40,407 bases of DNA from Microvirga vignae (GTDB lineage Bacteria; Pseudomonadota; Alphaproteobacteria; Rhizobiales; Beijerinckiaceae), in contig NZ_LCYG01000128.1 in NCBI RefSeq assembly GCF_001017175.1, forward strand, positions 1-40,407, given 5' to 3'. The notes beneath the pieces are model-generated. The model made no database searches and was not told the origin of the DNA. It saw only the letters and a list, made by a program, of their open reading frames with translations. The position numbers and the translations under genes are program-made. Shown here in pieces: positions 31,456 through 39,030 of the stretch. Within the stretch, counting starts at the first letter, position 1, and each line of letters opens with the position of its first letter.

Positions 31456-31971
31456 ATGCGAGCAAATTCGACACATGCTTTAGGGCGTCTCCGCTTTCGG
31501 CTCGTACCCGCCCTGATAGTGCTCCTGTCCGGGTCGGCCCATGCGCAGAGAAGCTCTTCATCCAATCCATTCGAGGGATTCGCCGGGGTCTGGTCAGGCA
31601 GCGGCACAATCGCGCTTTCGAACGGCAGAACCGAGCGTCTGCGCTGTGAGGCCGTTTATGCGGCGGCCTCCACAGACATCAGCCTTCGACAGAATCTGAG
31701 CTGCAGGAGCGACAGCTATGTCTTTGAGCTCCGGACAGAGGTCGATTACGAAGGGGGCAGGATTTCCGGCCGATGGTCGGAAACCTCTCGCAATCTGGTG
31801 GGACGGATTGCCGGCCAAGCCCGGGACCGACGGATCGAAGCCGTTGCTGAAGGACCGGGCTTCTCGGCAAGGATCGAGATGAGCACCAGCGGACGCAGGC
31901 AGGCGGTCGGCATCCGCTCCCAAGGAACAGAATTGTCACGCATTGCCGTTGAACTGACTCGAATACGGTGA
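31456..31971 (+). CDS. Secreted hypothetical protein
   Basis: 171 residues from ATG 31456, six bases after AGGAG. A Sec signal peptide (LVPALIVLLSGSAHAQ, cleavage near residue 31) is followed by a beta-rich domain. FEGFAGVWSGSGTIALSNG opens it, with two cysteines in ERLRCEAVY and NLSCRSDSY that could form a disulfide, then RISGRWSETSRNLVGRIAG. The repeating G-W and G-R strand pattern suggests a small periplasmic beta-barrel, lipocalin-like in style, but I cannot name the family. It precedes the MCE gene on the same strand after 84 bp and could share its envelope role. Confidence 0.75.
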   Translation: MRANSTHALGRLRFRLVPALIVLLSGSAHAQRSSSSNPFEGFAGVWSGSGTIALSNGRTERLRCEAVYAAASTDISLRQNLSCRSDSYVFELRTEVDYEGGRISGRWSETSRNLVGRIAGQARDRRIEAVAEGPGFSARIEMSTSGRRQAVGIRSQGTELSRIAVELTRIR

Positions 31972-32055
31972 AAGGCTTCTGGGCCGGATACTGCCTGATG
32001 CGGTATACTTTGACGCTTTAGGCGACGACCTGTCCCTCGCGTGTGAGGCCGGACC

Positions 32056-33174
32056 ATGGAGACGCGGGCGCGGTATGCTCTGATTGGAGTGTTTACGCTC
32101 GGCGTCATCATGGCCGCTTTCGCCTTTGCCTACTGGCTGCGCAGCCTCGGCGGTTTCAGTGAGCGGGTGGTCTACCGCATTCACTTCGAAAGTCCGGTCA
32201 TCGGACTGCTTCCAGGCTCCAGGGTTCTGTTCAACGGCATCCCGGTCGGGGAGGTGACCGGGCTCGCGCTCAATTCAGGTGATCCCCGTCAGGTGACGGT
32301 GACGATTGCGGTCGACCGCACCACCCCGGTGCGGGCGGACACACAGGTTCGACTCGAAGCCCAAGGCCTGATGGATGCGCCGTCAGTCTCCCTCGAAGGC
32401 GGGACGGCCTCGGCACCTCCGCCCAAGTCCGACAATGGTCCGCCTGTGCTTAAGGTGGATCCGGATGCGGTTCAGAGCTTGACGCGTGAGGCTCGCGATG
32501 CATTACGGCGCTTCGAGAGTCTCGTTGCCGAGAACGCAGAGCCGCTGCACGAGACGATCACCAATCTCAGCACCTTTACGGACGCGCTCGCGCGCAATTC
32601 AGGTCGTCTGGACGGGATTCTGGAGGCGCTCGATCGTTTGGGCGGCGGAGGGGCCAACCAACAGCCAGTTCCGATCTATGATCTCACGGCTCCGCAGGCA
32701 TTTCCCCCGCATGAGAGCATGCCGCGCAAGCAACTGGCTGTTCCTGAACCCACCGCATTGGTGCTGTTCGACACGCAGAAGCTCCTCACGAGTCCCCGGG
32801 CGGGGGAAATCATCGCCATGGATGCACAATGGAGCGACAGCCTGCCAAAGCTTCTGCAGGCCAAGATCATACAGAGCTTGGAAAATGCGGGTTTTCTGCA
32901 AGCAGTCATGCGACCGGCACTGGAGGTGGCGGCTGACTACCAGCTCCTGCTCGACATTCGCAGCTTCCAGGTTGTGATGTTGCCTGAACCTCAGGCCTAT
33001 GTGGAAATCGCAGCCAAGCTCCTCGACGGGAACGGCCGGATCGTTAGCGGGCGCATCCTGCACGCCAGCGTCCCGGTGCGGGGGACGGATGCGCCAGCAG
33101 CGGCAGCGGGTCTCAACGAGGCCTTCGGCAAAGTTGTGACTGAACTGGTGCTTTGGGTCTCAGACTTTGTCTGA
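32056..33174 (+). CDS. MCE (MlaD-type) protein fused to an ABC auxiliary lipoprotein-like domain
   Basis: 372 residues. One N-terminal membrane span (about 8-30) anchors the chain, and residues about 38-115 form an MCE domain (YRIHFESPVIGLLPGSRVLF, NGIPVGEVTGL, VRLEAQGLMDAPSVSLEGG). A helical stretch follows to about 195. The C-terminal part (about 215-370) resembles the PqiC/LinM-type transport auxiliary domain: ALVLFDTQKLLTSP, QWSDSLPKLLQAKIIQSLEN and YQLLLDIRSFQV. In most bacteria the latter is a separate lipoprotein. MCE proteins shuttle phospholipids between membranes with a MlaE permease and MlaF ATPase, neither of which is next to this gene. Confidence 0.85.
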   Translation: METRARYALIGVFTLGVIMAAFAFAYWLRSLGGFSERVVYRIHFESPVIGLLPGSRVLFNGIPVGEVTGLALNSGDPRQVTVTIAVDRTTPVRADTQVRLEAQGLMDAPSVSLEGGTASAPPPKSDNGPPVLKVDPDAVQSLTREARDALRRFESLVAENAEPLHETITNLSTFTDALARNSGRLDGILEALDRLGGGGANQQPVPIYDLTAPQAFPPHESMPRKQLAVPEPTALVLFDTQKLLTSPRAGEIIAMDAQWSDSLPKLLQAKIIQSLENAGFLQAVMRPALEVAADYQLLLDIRSFQVVMLPEPQAYVEIAAKLLDGNGRIVSGRILHASVPVRGTDAPAAAAGLNEAFGKVVTELVLWVSDFV

Positions 33175-33194
33175 CGCGAGGCGCAAGAAGCAGA

Positions 33195-34295
33195 CTACGC
33201 GTTTCCAGTTGCAGCCTGAAGCACCACCGGGCGCCGCCGCGGCCCCCACGTGCCAGGGACTCCCTCGAACACGCCAGGGCAGGGCGTGCCACAGCGGTCA
33301 CAGCACCCATCGGCCGTGAGGTTCCAGGCGGTGAGCTGGTACCAGTCGCGTCCGATCAGCACCGCCTGACACGCATGGCAATAGGTGCTCTGACCTTCCG
33401 CATCGTGGATGTTCCCGGTGTAGACGTAGCGCAACCCCACCTCCTGGGCGATCCGGCGGGCCATTCTCGGGGTCTCGGGTGGCGTGGCCGGGGTGTCCAG
33501 CATCTTCCAGTCGGGATGGAAGGCTGTGAAGTGCAGCGGCACGTCGGGCCCTAGGCGCTCCAGCACCCAGCGGCTCAGCGCCTCGATCTCGGCCGGGGAG
33601 TCGTTTTCGCCCGGGATCAGAAGCGTCGTGATCTCGAACCAGACCTCTGTTTCGTGCTTCAGGTATTCCAGCGTATCGAGCACCGGCCCGAGGCGAGCCG
33701 AGCACAGGTTCTTGTAGAACTCCTCCGTGAAACCCTTCAGGTCGATGTTGGCTGCATCCATGTGCCGGAAGAACTCGACCCGCGGCTCGTCGCAGATGTA
33801 GCCCGCGCTCACCGCAACCGACTTGATGTCACGCTCGCGGCAGGCTTGAGCCACGTCGACGGCGTATTCCAAGAAGATCACCGGATCGTTGTAGGTGAAC
33901 GCCACCGACCGGCACCCGCTCGCGACGGCAGCCTCGGCAATCGCCTCGGGAGAGGCGCGGTCCTGCAGACGGTCGAACTCGCGCGCTTTCGAGATGTCCC
34001 AGTTCTGGCAAAACTTGCAGGTGAGATTGCAGCCGGCGGTGCCGAAGGACAGCACCGGTGTGCCGGGCAGAAAGTGGTTGAGCGGCTTCTTCTCAATGGG
34101 ATCGATGCAGAAGCCGGACGAGCGGCCATAGGTGGTGAGGACGACCTGATCGCCCTCGCGGGCGCGCACGAAGCACAGGCCGCGCTGGCCTTCATGCAGC
34201 TTGCACAGACGCGGGCACACATCACACTGGATGCGTCCGTCCTCCAGCGGATGCCAGTAGCGGCCCGGTTTGCCAGGAGCGATCTGTTGATCCAT
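33195..34295 (-). CDS. amrS: AmmeMemoRadiSam system radical SAM enzyme
   Basis: 366 residues. The radical SAM cluster motif CNLTCKFC gives C89, C93 and C96 in the C-x3-C-x2-C spacing. Additional cysteines sit at the N-terminus (QCDVCPRLC, GLCF) and C-terminus (CHAC, DGCCDRCGTPCPG), typical of this subfamily and possibly for extra metal sites. Related to pyruvate formate-lyase activases. It belongs to a three-part system with a MEMO-type and an AMMECR1-type protein whose reaction is unknown to me. The MEMO-type gene diverges 58 bp away; no AMMECR1 gene is in the window. Confidence 0.93.
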   Translation of the reverse strand: MDQQIAPGKPGRYWHPLEDGRIQCDVCPRLCKLHEGQRGLCFVRAREGDQVVLTTYGRSSGFCIDPIEKKPLNHFLPGTPVLSFGTAGCNLTCKFCQNWDISKAREFDRLQDRASPEAIAEAAVASGCRSVAFTYNDPVIFLEYAVDVAQACRERDIKSVAVSAGYICDEPRVEFFRHMDAANIDLKGFTEEFYKNLCSARLGPVLDTLEYLKHETEVWFEITTLLIPGENDSPAEIEALSRWVLERLGPDVPLHFTAFHPDWKMLDTPATPPETPRMARRIAQEVGLRYVYTGNIHDAEGQSTYCHACQAVLIGRDWYQLTAWNLTADGCCDRCGTPCPGVFEGVPGTWGPRRRPVVLQAATGNA

Positions 34296-34353
34296 GCCGA
34301 TCCCACCTATCTCTGGTGATGAGGTTTAGGAGTCGCCTGCGGAGCAGCATCCT

Positions 34354-35178
34354 GTGGCATCCGGACAAGACCAACGGCAGGTCAGGCGGACTGCGGTCGC
34401 GGGCCGGTTCTATCCTCGCAGCCCGCACCAGCTTCGCACGACTGTCGACGAGCTCTTGGGCAGAGCAAGGATTGTCCCAGCGGCGGCTCCCAAAGCCATT
34501 ATAGTCCCTCATGCCGGGTACATCTACTCCGGCGAGGTGGCTGCCGCCGCCTTCGCCCTGCTACAACCCCATGCCGACACGATCACGCGCGTGGTGCTGA
34601 TCGGGCCATCGCATTACGTGTCGTTCCGCGGGCTCGCTCTGCCGACCGTGGATGCCTTCGAGACGCCGCTTGGGAGCGTGCCCCTCGCGCGGGGTGCGGC
34701 CACCGCACTTGCGGATCTCGCGCCCGTGGTGCGGGCCGACGCCCCGCATGAGCCGGAGCATGCCCTTGAGGTCGAACTGCCCTTCCTCCAGTCGGTTCTC
34801 AGGTCGTTCGAGCTGGTCCCAGTGCTGACTGGTGACGCCGCTCCGGAGGAGGTCGCCAGTGTGCTCGACCGGCTGTGGGGTGGGCCGGAGACGCTGGTCG
34901 TGGTCAGCTCAGACCTGTCGCACTTTCATGATTATGAGACCGCCCGACGCCTCGATGCGGTCACGGCGGATTCAATTGAGCGAGGCGACTGGGCCAGCCT
35001 CGGACCGGATAACGCCTGCGGCTACGTTGCCGTTGCGGGTCTCCTCATTGAAACCAACCGTCGTGGTCTTAAGGTGCAGCGCCTGGCGCTGGCGAACTCC
35101 GGCGACACCGCCGGGACACAGGATCGTGTTGTCGGATATGGGGCGTGGGTCACCGACGCGGCTCGGAACGCAACCTAG
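34354..35178 (+). CDS. amrB: AmmeMemoRadiSam system protein B (MEMO family)
   Basis: 274 residues from GTG 34354 with GGAG nine bases upstream. The MEMO fold is shown by RFYPRSPHQLR, VPHAGYIYSG with His53, GPSHYVSF with His87, SSDLSHFHDY with His190 and His192, and DNACGYVAVAGLL with Cys222. His53, His87 and Cys222 correspond to the metal-binding residues of human MEMO1, which resembles class III extradiol dioxygenases. It is divergent from the radical SAM partner. A REP double hairpin follows the stop. GTG start is supported by the family's N-terminal length. Confidence 0.93.
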   Translation: MASGQDQRQVRRTAVAGRFYPRSPHQLRTTVDELLGRARIVPAAAPKAIIVPHAGYIYSGEVAAAAFALLQPHADTITRVVLIGPSHYVSFRGLALPTVDAFETPLGSVPLARGAATALADLAPVVRADAPHEPEHALEVELPFLQSVLRSFELVPVLTGDAAPEEVASVLDRLWGGPETLVVVSSDLSHFHDYETARRLDAVTADSIERGDWASLGPDNACGYVAVAGLLIETNRRGLKVQRLALANSGDTAGTQDRVVGYGAWVTDAARNAT

Positions 35179-35288
35179 AGCATCGGCCCCGAAAGTGGAC
35201 TTGCACTTTTGGGAACCATCCGATGCTCATTCTTGAGAGGAGCGCATCATGCGGAAAACCGGGTCCACTTTTCCGCACGATGCGCTAG
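35179..35288. repeat. REP-like double hairpin, copy A
   Basis: Two hairpins in tandem. AGCATCGG/CCGATGCT (35179-35186 and 35220-35227) contains an inner AAAGTG/CACTTT pair. GCGCATCATGCGGAAAA then pairs with TTTTCCGCACGATGCGC with one mismatch. The unit ends in GCTAG and recurs at 36424-36533. Confidence 0.8.
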
Positions 35289-35415
35289 CTGTTTGGATCC
35301 GGGGAGAATGCGAGACCGTGCTGTCACCGCGACTCGGCAGACGCGACCGCATTCAGGAGAAACCGTTTAGCCATGCGGCGCATTAGCATGGCTGGGCTTG
35401 CCGGATACACCAATC

Positions 35416-36351
35416 ATGTCATCTCGGCCGAGAGTTGCCGTACTATTGAACGTCTCTGCCGGGATGCTGGAAGGCCAATGCAGTGACACCCTGCGTGCAG
35501 CGCTGACCGCCGCCTTCGAGCAGCATCGGGTCTCCGCGGCTCTGGAGTTCCTGACGGGACCGGAGCTGCATAAGGCCTCACAACGTGCTGCGCATCGTAT
35601 CAAGGATCAAGAGCTGGACGCCATCGTGGTGGGCGGCGGGGACGGCAGCATTCGCACCGTCGCCCATGTACTCGCCGGAACGGACATTCCGCTTGGCATC
35701 CTACCGCTCGGAACCCTAAACCATTTCGCCCGGGATCTTGGCATTCCTACCACGATCGATGAAGCGGTGGCGCTGATCGCTGCCGGGCAGACCCGTCTAT
35801 TCGACGTGGGAGAGGTCAATGGAGAGACCTTCATCAACAATTCCTCCATCGGACTTTACCCGTACTTGGTTCGGGAGCGAGAGCGAAGGCGGCGCCGAGA
35901 AGGGTTGTCGAAGCTGAGCGCCTTGATCGTGTCCGGATTTCGCGTGCTGCGCCATCTTCCACTGAGGCGGCTCTCGATTGCCGCAGAGGGGTTGGTCGAA
36001 CCGTGCCGGAGCCCAATCGTGTTTATCGGCAACAACGAATACGCTCTCACGGCGTCGGTCTTCGGCAGGCGGGGGAGGCTGGATAGTGGTGAGCTCTGCA
36101 TCTACATCACCCGGGCCCAGAGCCGGCTGGCTTTGTTATGGCTCGCTGCTCTGGCCGTCATGGGGCGTTTGGAGTTGAAGCGGGACCTACGGATCATGAG
36201 AGTTTCGAAAGCCGAGATCCGCTCGCGTGCCGGCAGGATTCTCGTCGCGCTCGACGGAGAGGTCGGCGTCCTGCGCTCGCCACTGTGCTACCGAAGCCGG
36301 CCCGGCGCCCTGCGGGTTTTCATGGCTCCGACGCAAGAGGACGACGAGTAG
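35416..36351 (+). CDS. Diacylglycerol kinase-family lipid kinase
   Basis: 311 residues from ATG 35416 (TTG 35398 would add six; ribosome sites are weak). The DAGK catalytic motif GGGDGS is at 73-78, with PLGTLNHFARDLGIP about twenty residues later as the ATP-site partner. FINNSSIGLYPYLVRERE matches the YegS/BmrU-type fold, and the C-terminal beta domain ends in LVALDGEVGVL. The family phosphorylates diacylglycerol, sphingoid bases or related lipids at the membrane; the exact lipid is not readable. It stands alone, flanked by two copies of a REP double hairpin. Confidence 0.88.
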   Translation: MSSRPRVAVLLNVSAGMLEGQCSDTLRAALTAAFEQHRVSAALEFLTGPELHKASQRAAHRIKDQELDAIVVGGGDGSIRTVAHVLAGTDIPLGILPLGTLNHFARDLGIPTTIDEAVALIAAGQTRLFDVGEVNGETFINNSSIGLYPYLVRERERRRRREGLSKLSALIVSGFRVLRHLPLRRLSIAAEGLVEPCRSPIVFIGNNEYALTASVFGRRGRLDSGELCIYITRAQSRLALLWLAALAVMGRLELKRDLRIMRVSKAEIRSRAGRILVALDGEVGVLRSPLCYRSRPGALRVFMAPTQEDDE

Positions 36352-36360
36352 CGGAGCCTC

Positions 36361-36404
36361 CTTTCAATCAGGGGGTCCCGGGTTCGAGTCCAGCGCGCTC
36401 GCCA
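36361..36404 (+). pseudogene. tRNA 3'-end fragment
   Basis: Aligns with the 3' half of the tRNA-Lys-like sequence at 1151-1195: the anticodon loop onwards, GGTTCGAGTCC, and a final GCCA. The 5' half is absent and the T-stem no longer pairs. It begins ten bases after the lipid kinase stop. Confidence 0.6.
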
Positions 36405-36423
36405 AGCGTTCCCGAGCACTTAC

Positions 36424-36533
36424 AGCATCGGACGAGAAAAGTGGATTTGCACTTTTGGGTCCGATGCTTTCTCCTTGAATGTGAGCATCGGTCGTGCGGA
36501 AAACCGGATCCACTTTTCCGCACGATGCTCTAG
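36424..36533. repeat. REP-like double hairpin, copy B
   Basis: Same two-hairpin design as copy A: AGCATCGGAC/GTCCGATGCT with inner AAAAGTG/CACTTTT, then GAGCATCG with TCGTGCGGAAAA pairing to TTTTCCGCACGATGCTC. The unit lies between the tRNA fragment and hairpin repeat copy 2, as if inserted between them. Confidence 0.8.
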
Positions 36534-36553
36534 CTGCTGGTTGGCTTTGGTCC

Positions 36554-36598
36554 TCCTTCCCAGAAACCGGATCGGGAGGCGTATGGGAGGCAAGCTCG
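36554..36598. repeat. Dispersed hairpin repeat, copy 2
   Basis: Close match to 1225-1270: CTTCCCAGAAACCGG, then TATGGGAGGCAAGCTCG. Both copies follow a tRNA 3'-end fragment, here separated from it by the REP copy B. Confidence 0.6.
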
Positions 36599-36648
36599 TC
36601 TCTGTCTCCGGCAGTGCCTCAGCGTAACGGAGCCGCGACAGCGCTCTG

Positions 36649-37287
36649 TCAGGCCCGCTGAGGCTGGCGAATGTGCAGGGCAATAATTTCTTTCAGTCGA
36701 GGCGCATCCCGGGCCGAGAGCGCCTCGATCATCGCATGATGCTCACGGCTCGACTGCTCGACGCGTGCTCGCGTGCTCCATTGCCCTGCCAATGCCGACG
36801 ACGTTCGACTGCGCAGGTCCGTGACGAGGTTCAGAAGCTCGGGATTCGAGCACAGCCCGAGGAGTTCACGGTGGAAGGCGAGGTTGGCCTCGTACTGATC
36901 CAGAACCGTCCCGTTGAGAATGGCATCATCGAATTGCTGCGCGAGATCGCGGATGCGCTCGATTGCGGCAGGGGTTGCACGGGTCACGATGCTGTCGACG
37001 GCTGCCGTTTCAAGGATAATGCGGAGTTCGAGAATATGGGCGGTCTGTTCTCCATCCGGCAGGAAAACATGGTACCCGCGATTGGGCACGTGCTGCACCA
37101 AGCGCTTCTGGGCGAGATACTCCAGAGCCCGCCGGACATCGGGGCGGCCGTATCCATAGCGCTGTTCAAGATCAATCTGCTTCAGCCACATGCCCGGCGC
37201 AAAAAAACCGGACCGCACATCCCGTGCAATCAGATCGGCAAGGACCATCCAGGCTTTCTTCAGCGGTGCGTCCCTCAATGTGTCCAT
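36649..37287 (-). CDS. GntR-family (FCD type) transcriptional regulator
   Basis: 212 residues from ATG 37287; the longer reading from 37362 lacks a ribosome site. The winged helix includes LADLIARDVRSGFFAPGMWL, then YGYGRPDVRRALEYLAQKRL. The FCD all-helical effector domain carries ELRIILETAAVDSIV and the metal-binding pattern with FHRELL and EHHAMIEAL. FCD regulators answer to carboxylic or amino acids. It diverges from the amidohydrolase gene with a perfect palindrome between them, so it probably controls that gene and the binding protein after it. Confidence 0.9.
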   Translation of the reverse strand: MDTLRDAPLKKAWMVLADLIARDVRSGFFAPGMWLKQIDLEQRYGYGRPDVRRALEYLAQKRLVQHVPNRGYHVFLPDGEQTAHILELRIILETAAVDSIVTRATPAAIERIRDLAQQFDDAILNGTVLDQYEANLAFHRELLGLCSNPELLNLVTDLRSRTSSALAGQWSTRARVEQSSREHHAMIEALSARDAPRLKEIIALHIRQPQRA

Positions 37288-37412
37288 CGCTGTCCATTCT
37301 GTCCTTTTCCGAATGCTTCCCAAGCCTTGCCTGATCTTCAGGCGCGGCTCAAGCCGGGCCAAAAACAGATCGGCAGATGCCCTCTTGCATCGGTTCGCTC
37401 ATCATGCATCAT

Positions 37413-37424
37413 ATTGGTACCAAT
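37413..37424. promoter_or_regulatory. Palindromic operator candidate of the GntR regulator
   Basis: ATTGGTACCAAT is a perfect 12-bp palindrome in the 219-bp divergent region. TTGGTACCAA fits the TnGTnnnACnA style of FCD-type GntR operators. The TTG start of the amidohydrolase lies 83 bp downstream. Confidence 0.55.
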
Positions 37425-37506
37425 TTTGGTGAATGTCATCCGCCCGGTTACAGGCCAGCTCGGCTTCGGACCTGGAGCGCTCTGCCAACGCATCGGAGGT
37501 CGAACC

Positions 37507-38955
37507 TTGTCGGCGAAGAATTCCCCGGACATCTGGGATCTGGTCGAGGCCAAACGTGAGACGTTCTTCGCTCTCAGCGACCGCGTCTGGGAGATGCCCG
37601 AGCTGAATTATGAAGAGTTCCGCTCCGTTGCCGAACATGCGGCAACGCTGGAGCAGCAGGGATTCAGGGTGACGCGCGGCGTGGCGGACATTCCGACCGC
37701 CGTCATGGGGGAGGCGGGCGAGGGCGGGCCGGTCATCGCGATTCTGGGCGAGTACGATGCCCTGCCGGGCCTGAGCCAGGAGGCGGGAATTGCCGAGCGG
37801 AGGCCCGTTGTGGCGGGCGGCAACGGCCATGGCTGCGGGCACAACCTGCTCGGCAGCGGGTCGCTCATGGCTGCGACTGCGGTGAAGGATTATCTGGAAG
37901 CCCACGGCCTGAAGGGTCGTGTGCGCTACTATGGCTGTCCGGCCGAAGAAGGCGGTTCCGCCAAGGGCTTCATGGTCCGGGCCGGCGTCTTCGACGACGT
38001 CGATATCGCGATTTCCTGGCATCCGGCACCCTTTGCTGGCGTCAACAATCCGATCTCGCTTGCCTGCAACGAGATCAACTTCCACTTCGCTGGCCGTGCC
38101 TCTCACGCGGCGGCCTCGCCTCATCTGGGCCGGAGCGCACTCGACGCGGTCGAGCTGATGAATGTGGGCGTCAACTACATGCGCGAGCACATGCCGAGCA
38201 CGGCCCGCATTCACTATGCCGTCACGGATACGGGCGGTTCAGCCCCGAATGTAGTGCAGGCCAGCGCAACGGTGCGTTACCTGATCCGCGCCCGCGATCT
38301 GGCGGAGATGCAGGGGTTGCTCCGGCGTGTGAAGAAGATCGCCGAAGGCGCCGCGCTCATGACCGAGACGACCGTGCGCAGCGAGATCGTCAGCGGTGAC
38401 GCGAACCTGGTCGGCAACACGCCGCTCGAGCAGTTGATGCACCAGAACCTGGAGAGGCTCGGACCTCCGGTTTTCGACGAGCATGACAGGGCCTTCGCGG
38501 CGAAGATCCAGGAAACATTGACGGACGAGGACATCAAATCCTCCTTCGCACGCTTCGGGCTGAAGCCCCGGATGGGTGTCCCTCTCTGCGATACGATCTT
38601 CCCGCCCGAGAGCGGGGATGGAATGTTCGTGGGGTCCACCGACGTGGGCACGGTCAGCTGGATGGTCCCCACCGTGCAGATGCGCGGTGCCACCTACGCC
38701 ATCGGGACGCCAGGCCATTCCTGGCAGCTTGTTGCGCAAGGAAAAGCTCCTGCGGCCCATAAGGGCATGGAGCATGCCGCCAAGGTCATGGCCGGCACGG
38801 CCGTCGATCTCTTCCGCGATCCGGCTCTGATCGAAGCAGCCAAAGCCGATTTCCGCGAGCGGCTGGCCGGGACGCCTTTCGTCAATCCGATCCCGGATGA
38901 TGTCGATCCGCCGGTCTCGACGAAGACGAGCCAGGCTGAAGAGGTCGCGTCCTGA
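37507..38955 (+). CDS. M20-family amidohydrolase (AbgB-like)
   Basis: 482 residues from TTG 37507, seven bases after GGAGG; the frame is open far upstream but there it only runs antisense to the GntR gene. Metal-binding motifs are EYDALPGL (about 82-89), GHGCGHN (107-113) and the catalytic Glu pair in CPAEEGG (147-148). The dimerisation domain starts near HFAGRASHAAASPHLGRSAL. The type resembles AbgB, which hydrolyses aminobenzoyl-glutamate, and other N-acyl amino acid hydrolases. It should free an amino acid from an acyl conjugate in the cytoplasm. An amino acid binding protein gene follows after 75 bp. Confidence 0.9.
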   Translation: MSAKNSPDIWDLVEAKRETFFALSDRVWEMPELNYEEFRSVAEHAATLEQQGFRVTRGVADIPTAVMGEAGEGGPVIAILGEYDALPGLSQEAGIAERRPVVAGGNGHGCGHNLLGSGSLMAATAVKDYLEAHGLKGRVRYYGCPAEEGGSAKGFMVRAGVFDDVDIAISWHPAPFAGVNNPISLACNEINFHFAGRASHAAASPHLGRSALDAVELMNVGVNYMREHMPSTARIHYAVTDTGGSAPNVVQASATVRYLIRARDLAEMQGLLRRVKKIAEGAALMTETTVRSEIVSGDANLVGNTPLEQLMHQNLERLGPPVFDEHDRAFAAKIQETLTDEDIKSSFARFGLKPRMGVPLCDTIFPPESGDGMFVGSTDVGTVSWMVPTVQMRGATYAIGTPGHSWQLVAQGKAPAAHKGMEHAAKVMAGTAVDLFRDPALIEAAKADFRERLAGTPFVNPIPDDVDPPVSTKTSQAEEVAS

Positions 38956-38984
38956 AACCCATCTCCACTCGAACCCGCGAGCCT

Positions 38985-39003
38985 TGAGCGCGATGGGCGC
39001 TCA
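38985..39003 (+). promoter_or_regulatory. Small intercistronic hairpin
   Basis: TGAGCG (38985-38990) pairs with CGCTCA (38998-39003) between the amidohydrolase and the binding-protein genes. No T-tract; probably an mRNA processing or stabilising element. Confidence 0.35.
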
Positions 39004-39030
39004 TCAACAACGATCAACAGAGGGCAATCC

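Noticed and set aside
36673..37506. Upstream part of the open frame that ends in the M20 amidohydrolase
   Set aside because: It is antisense to the GntR gene and shows no domain; TTG 37507 with GGAGG is the natural start.
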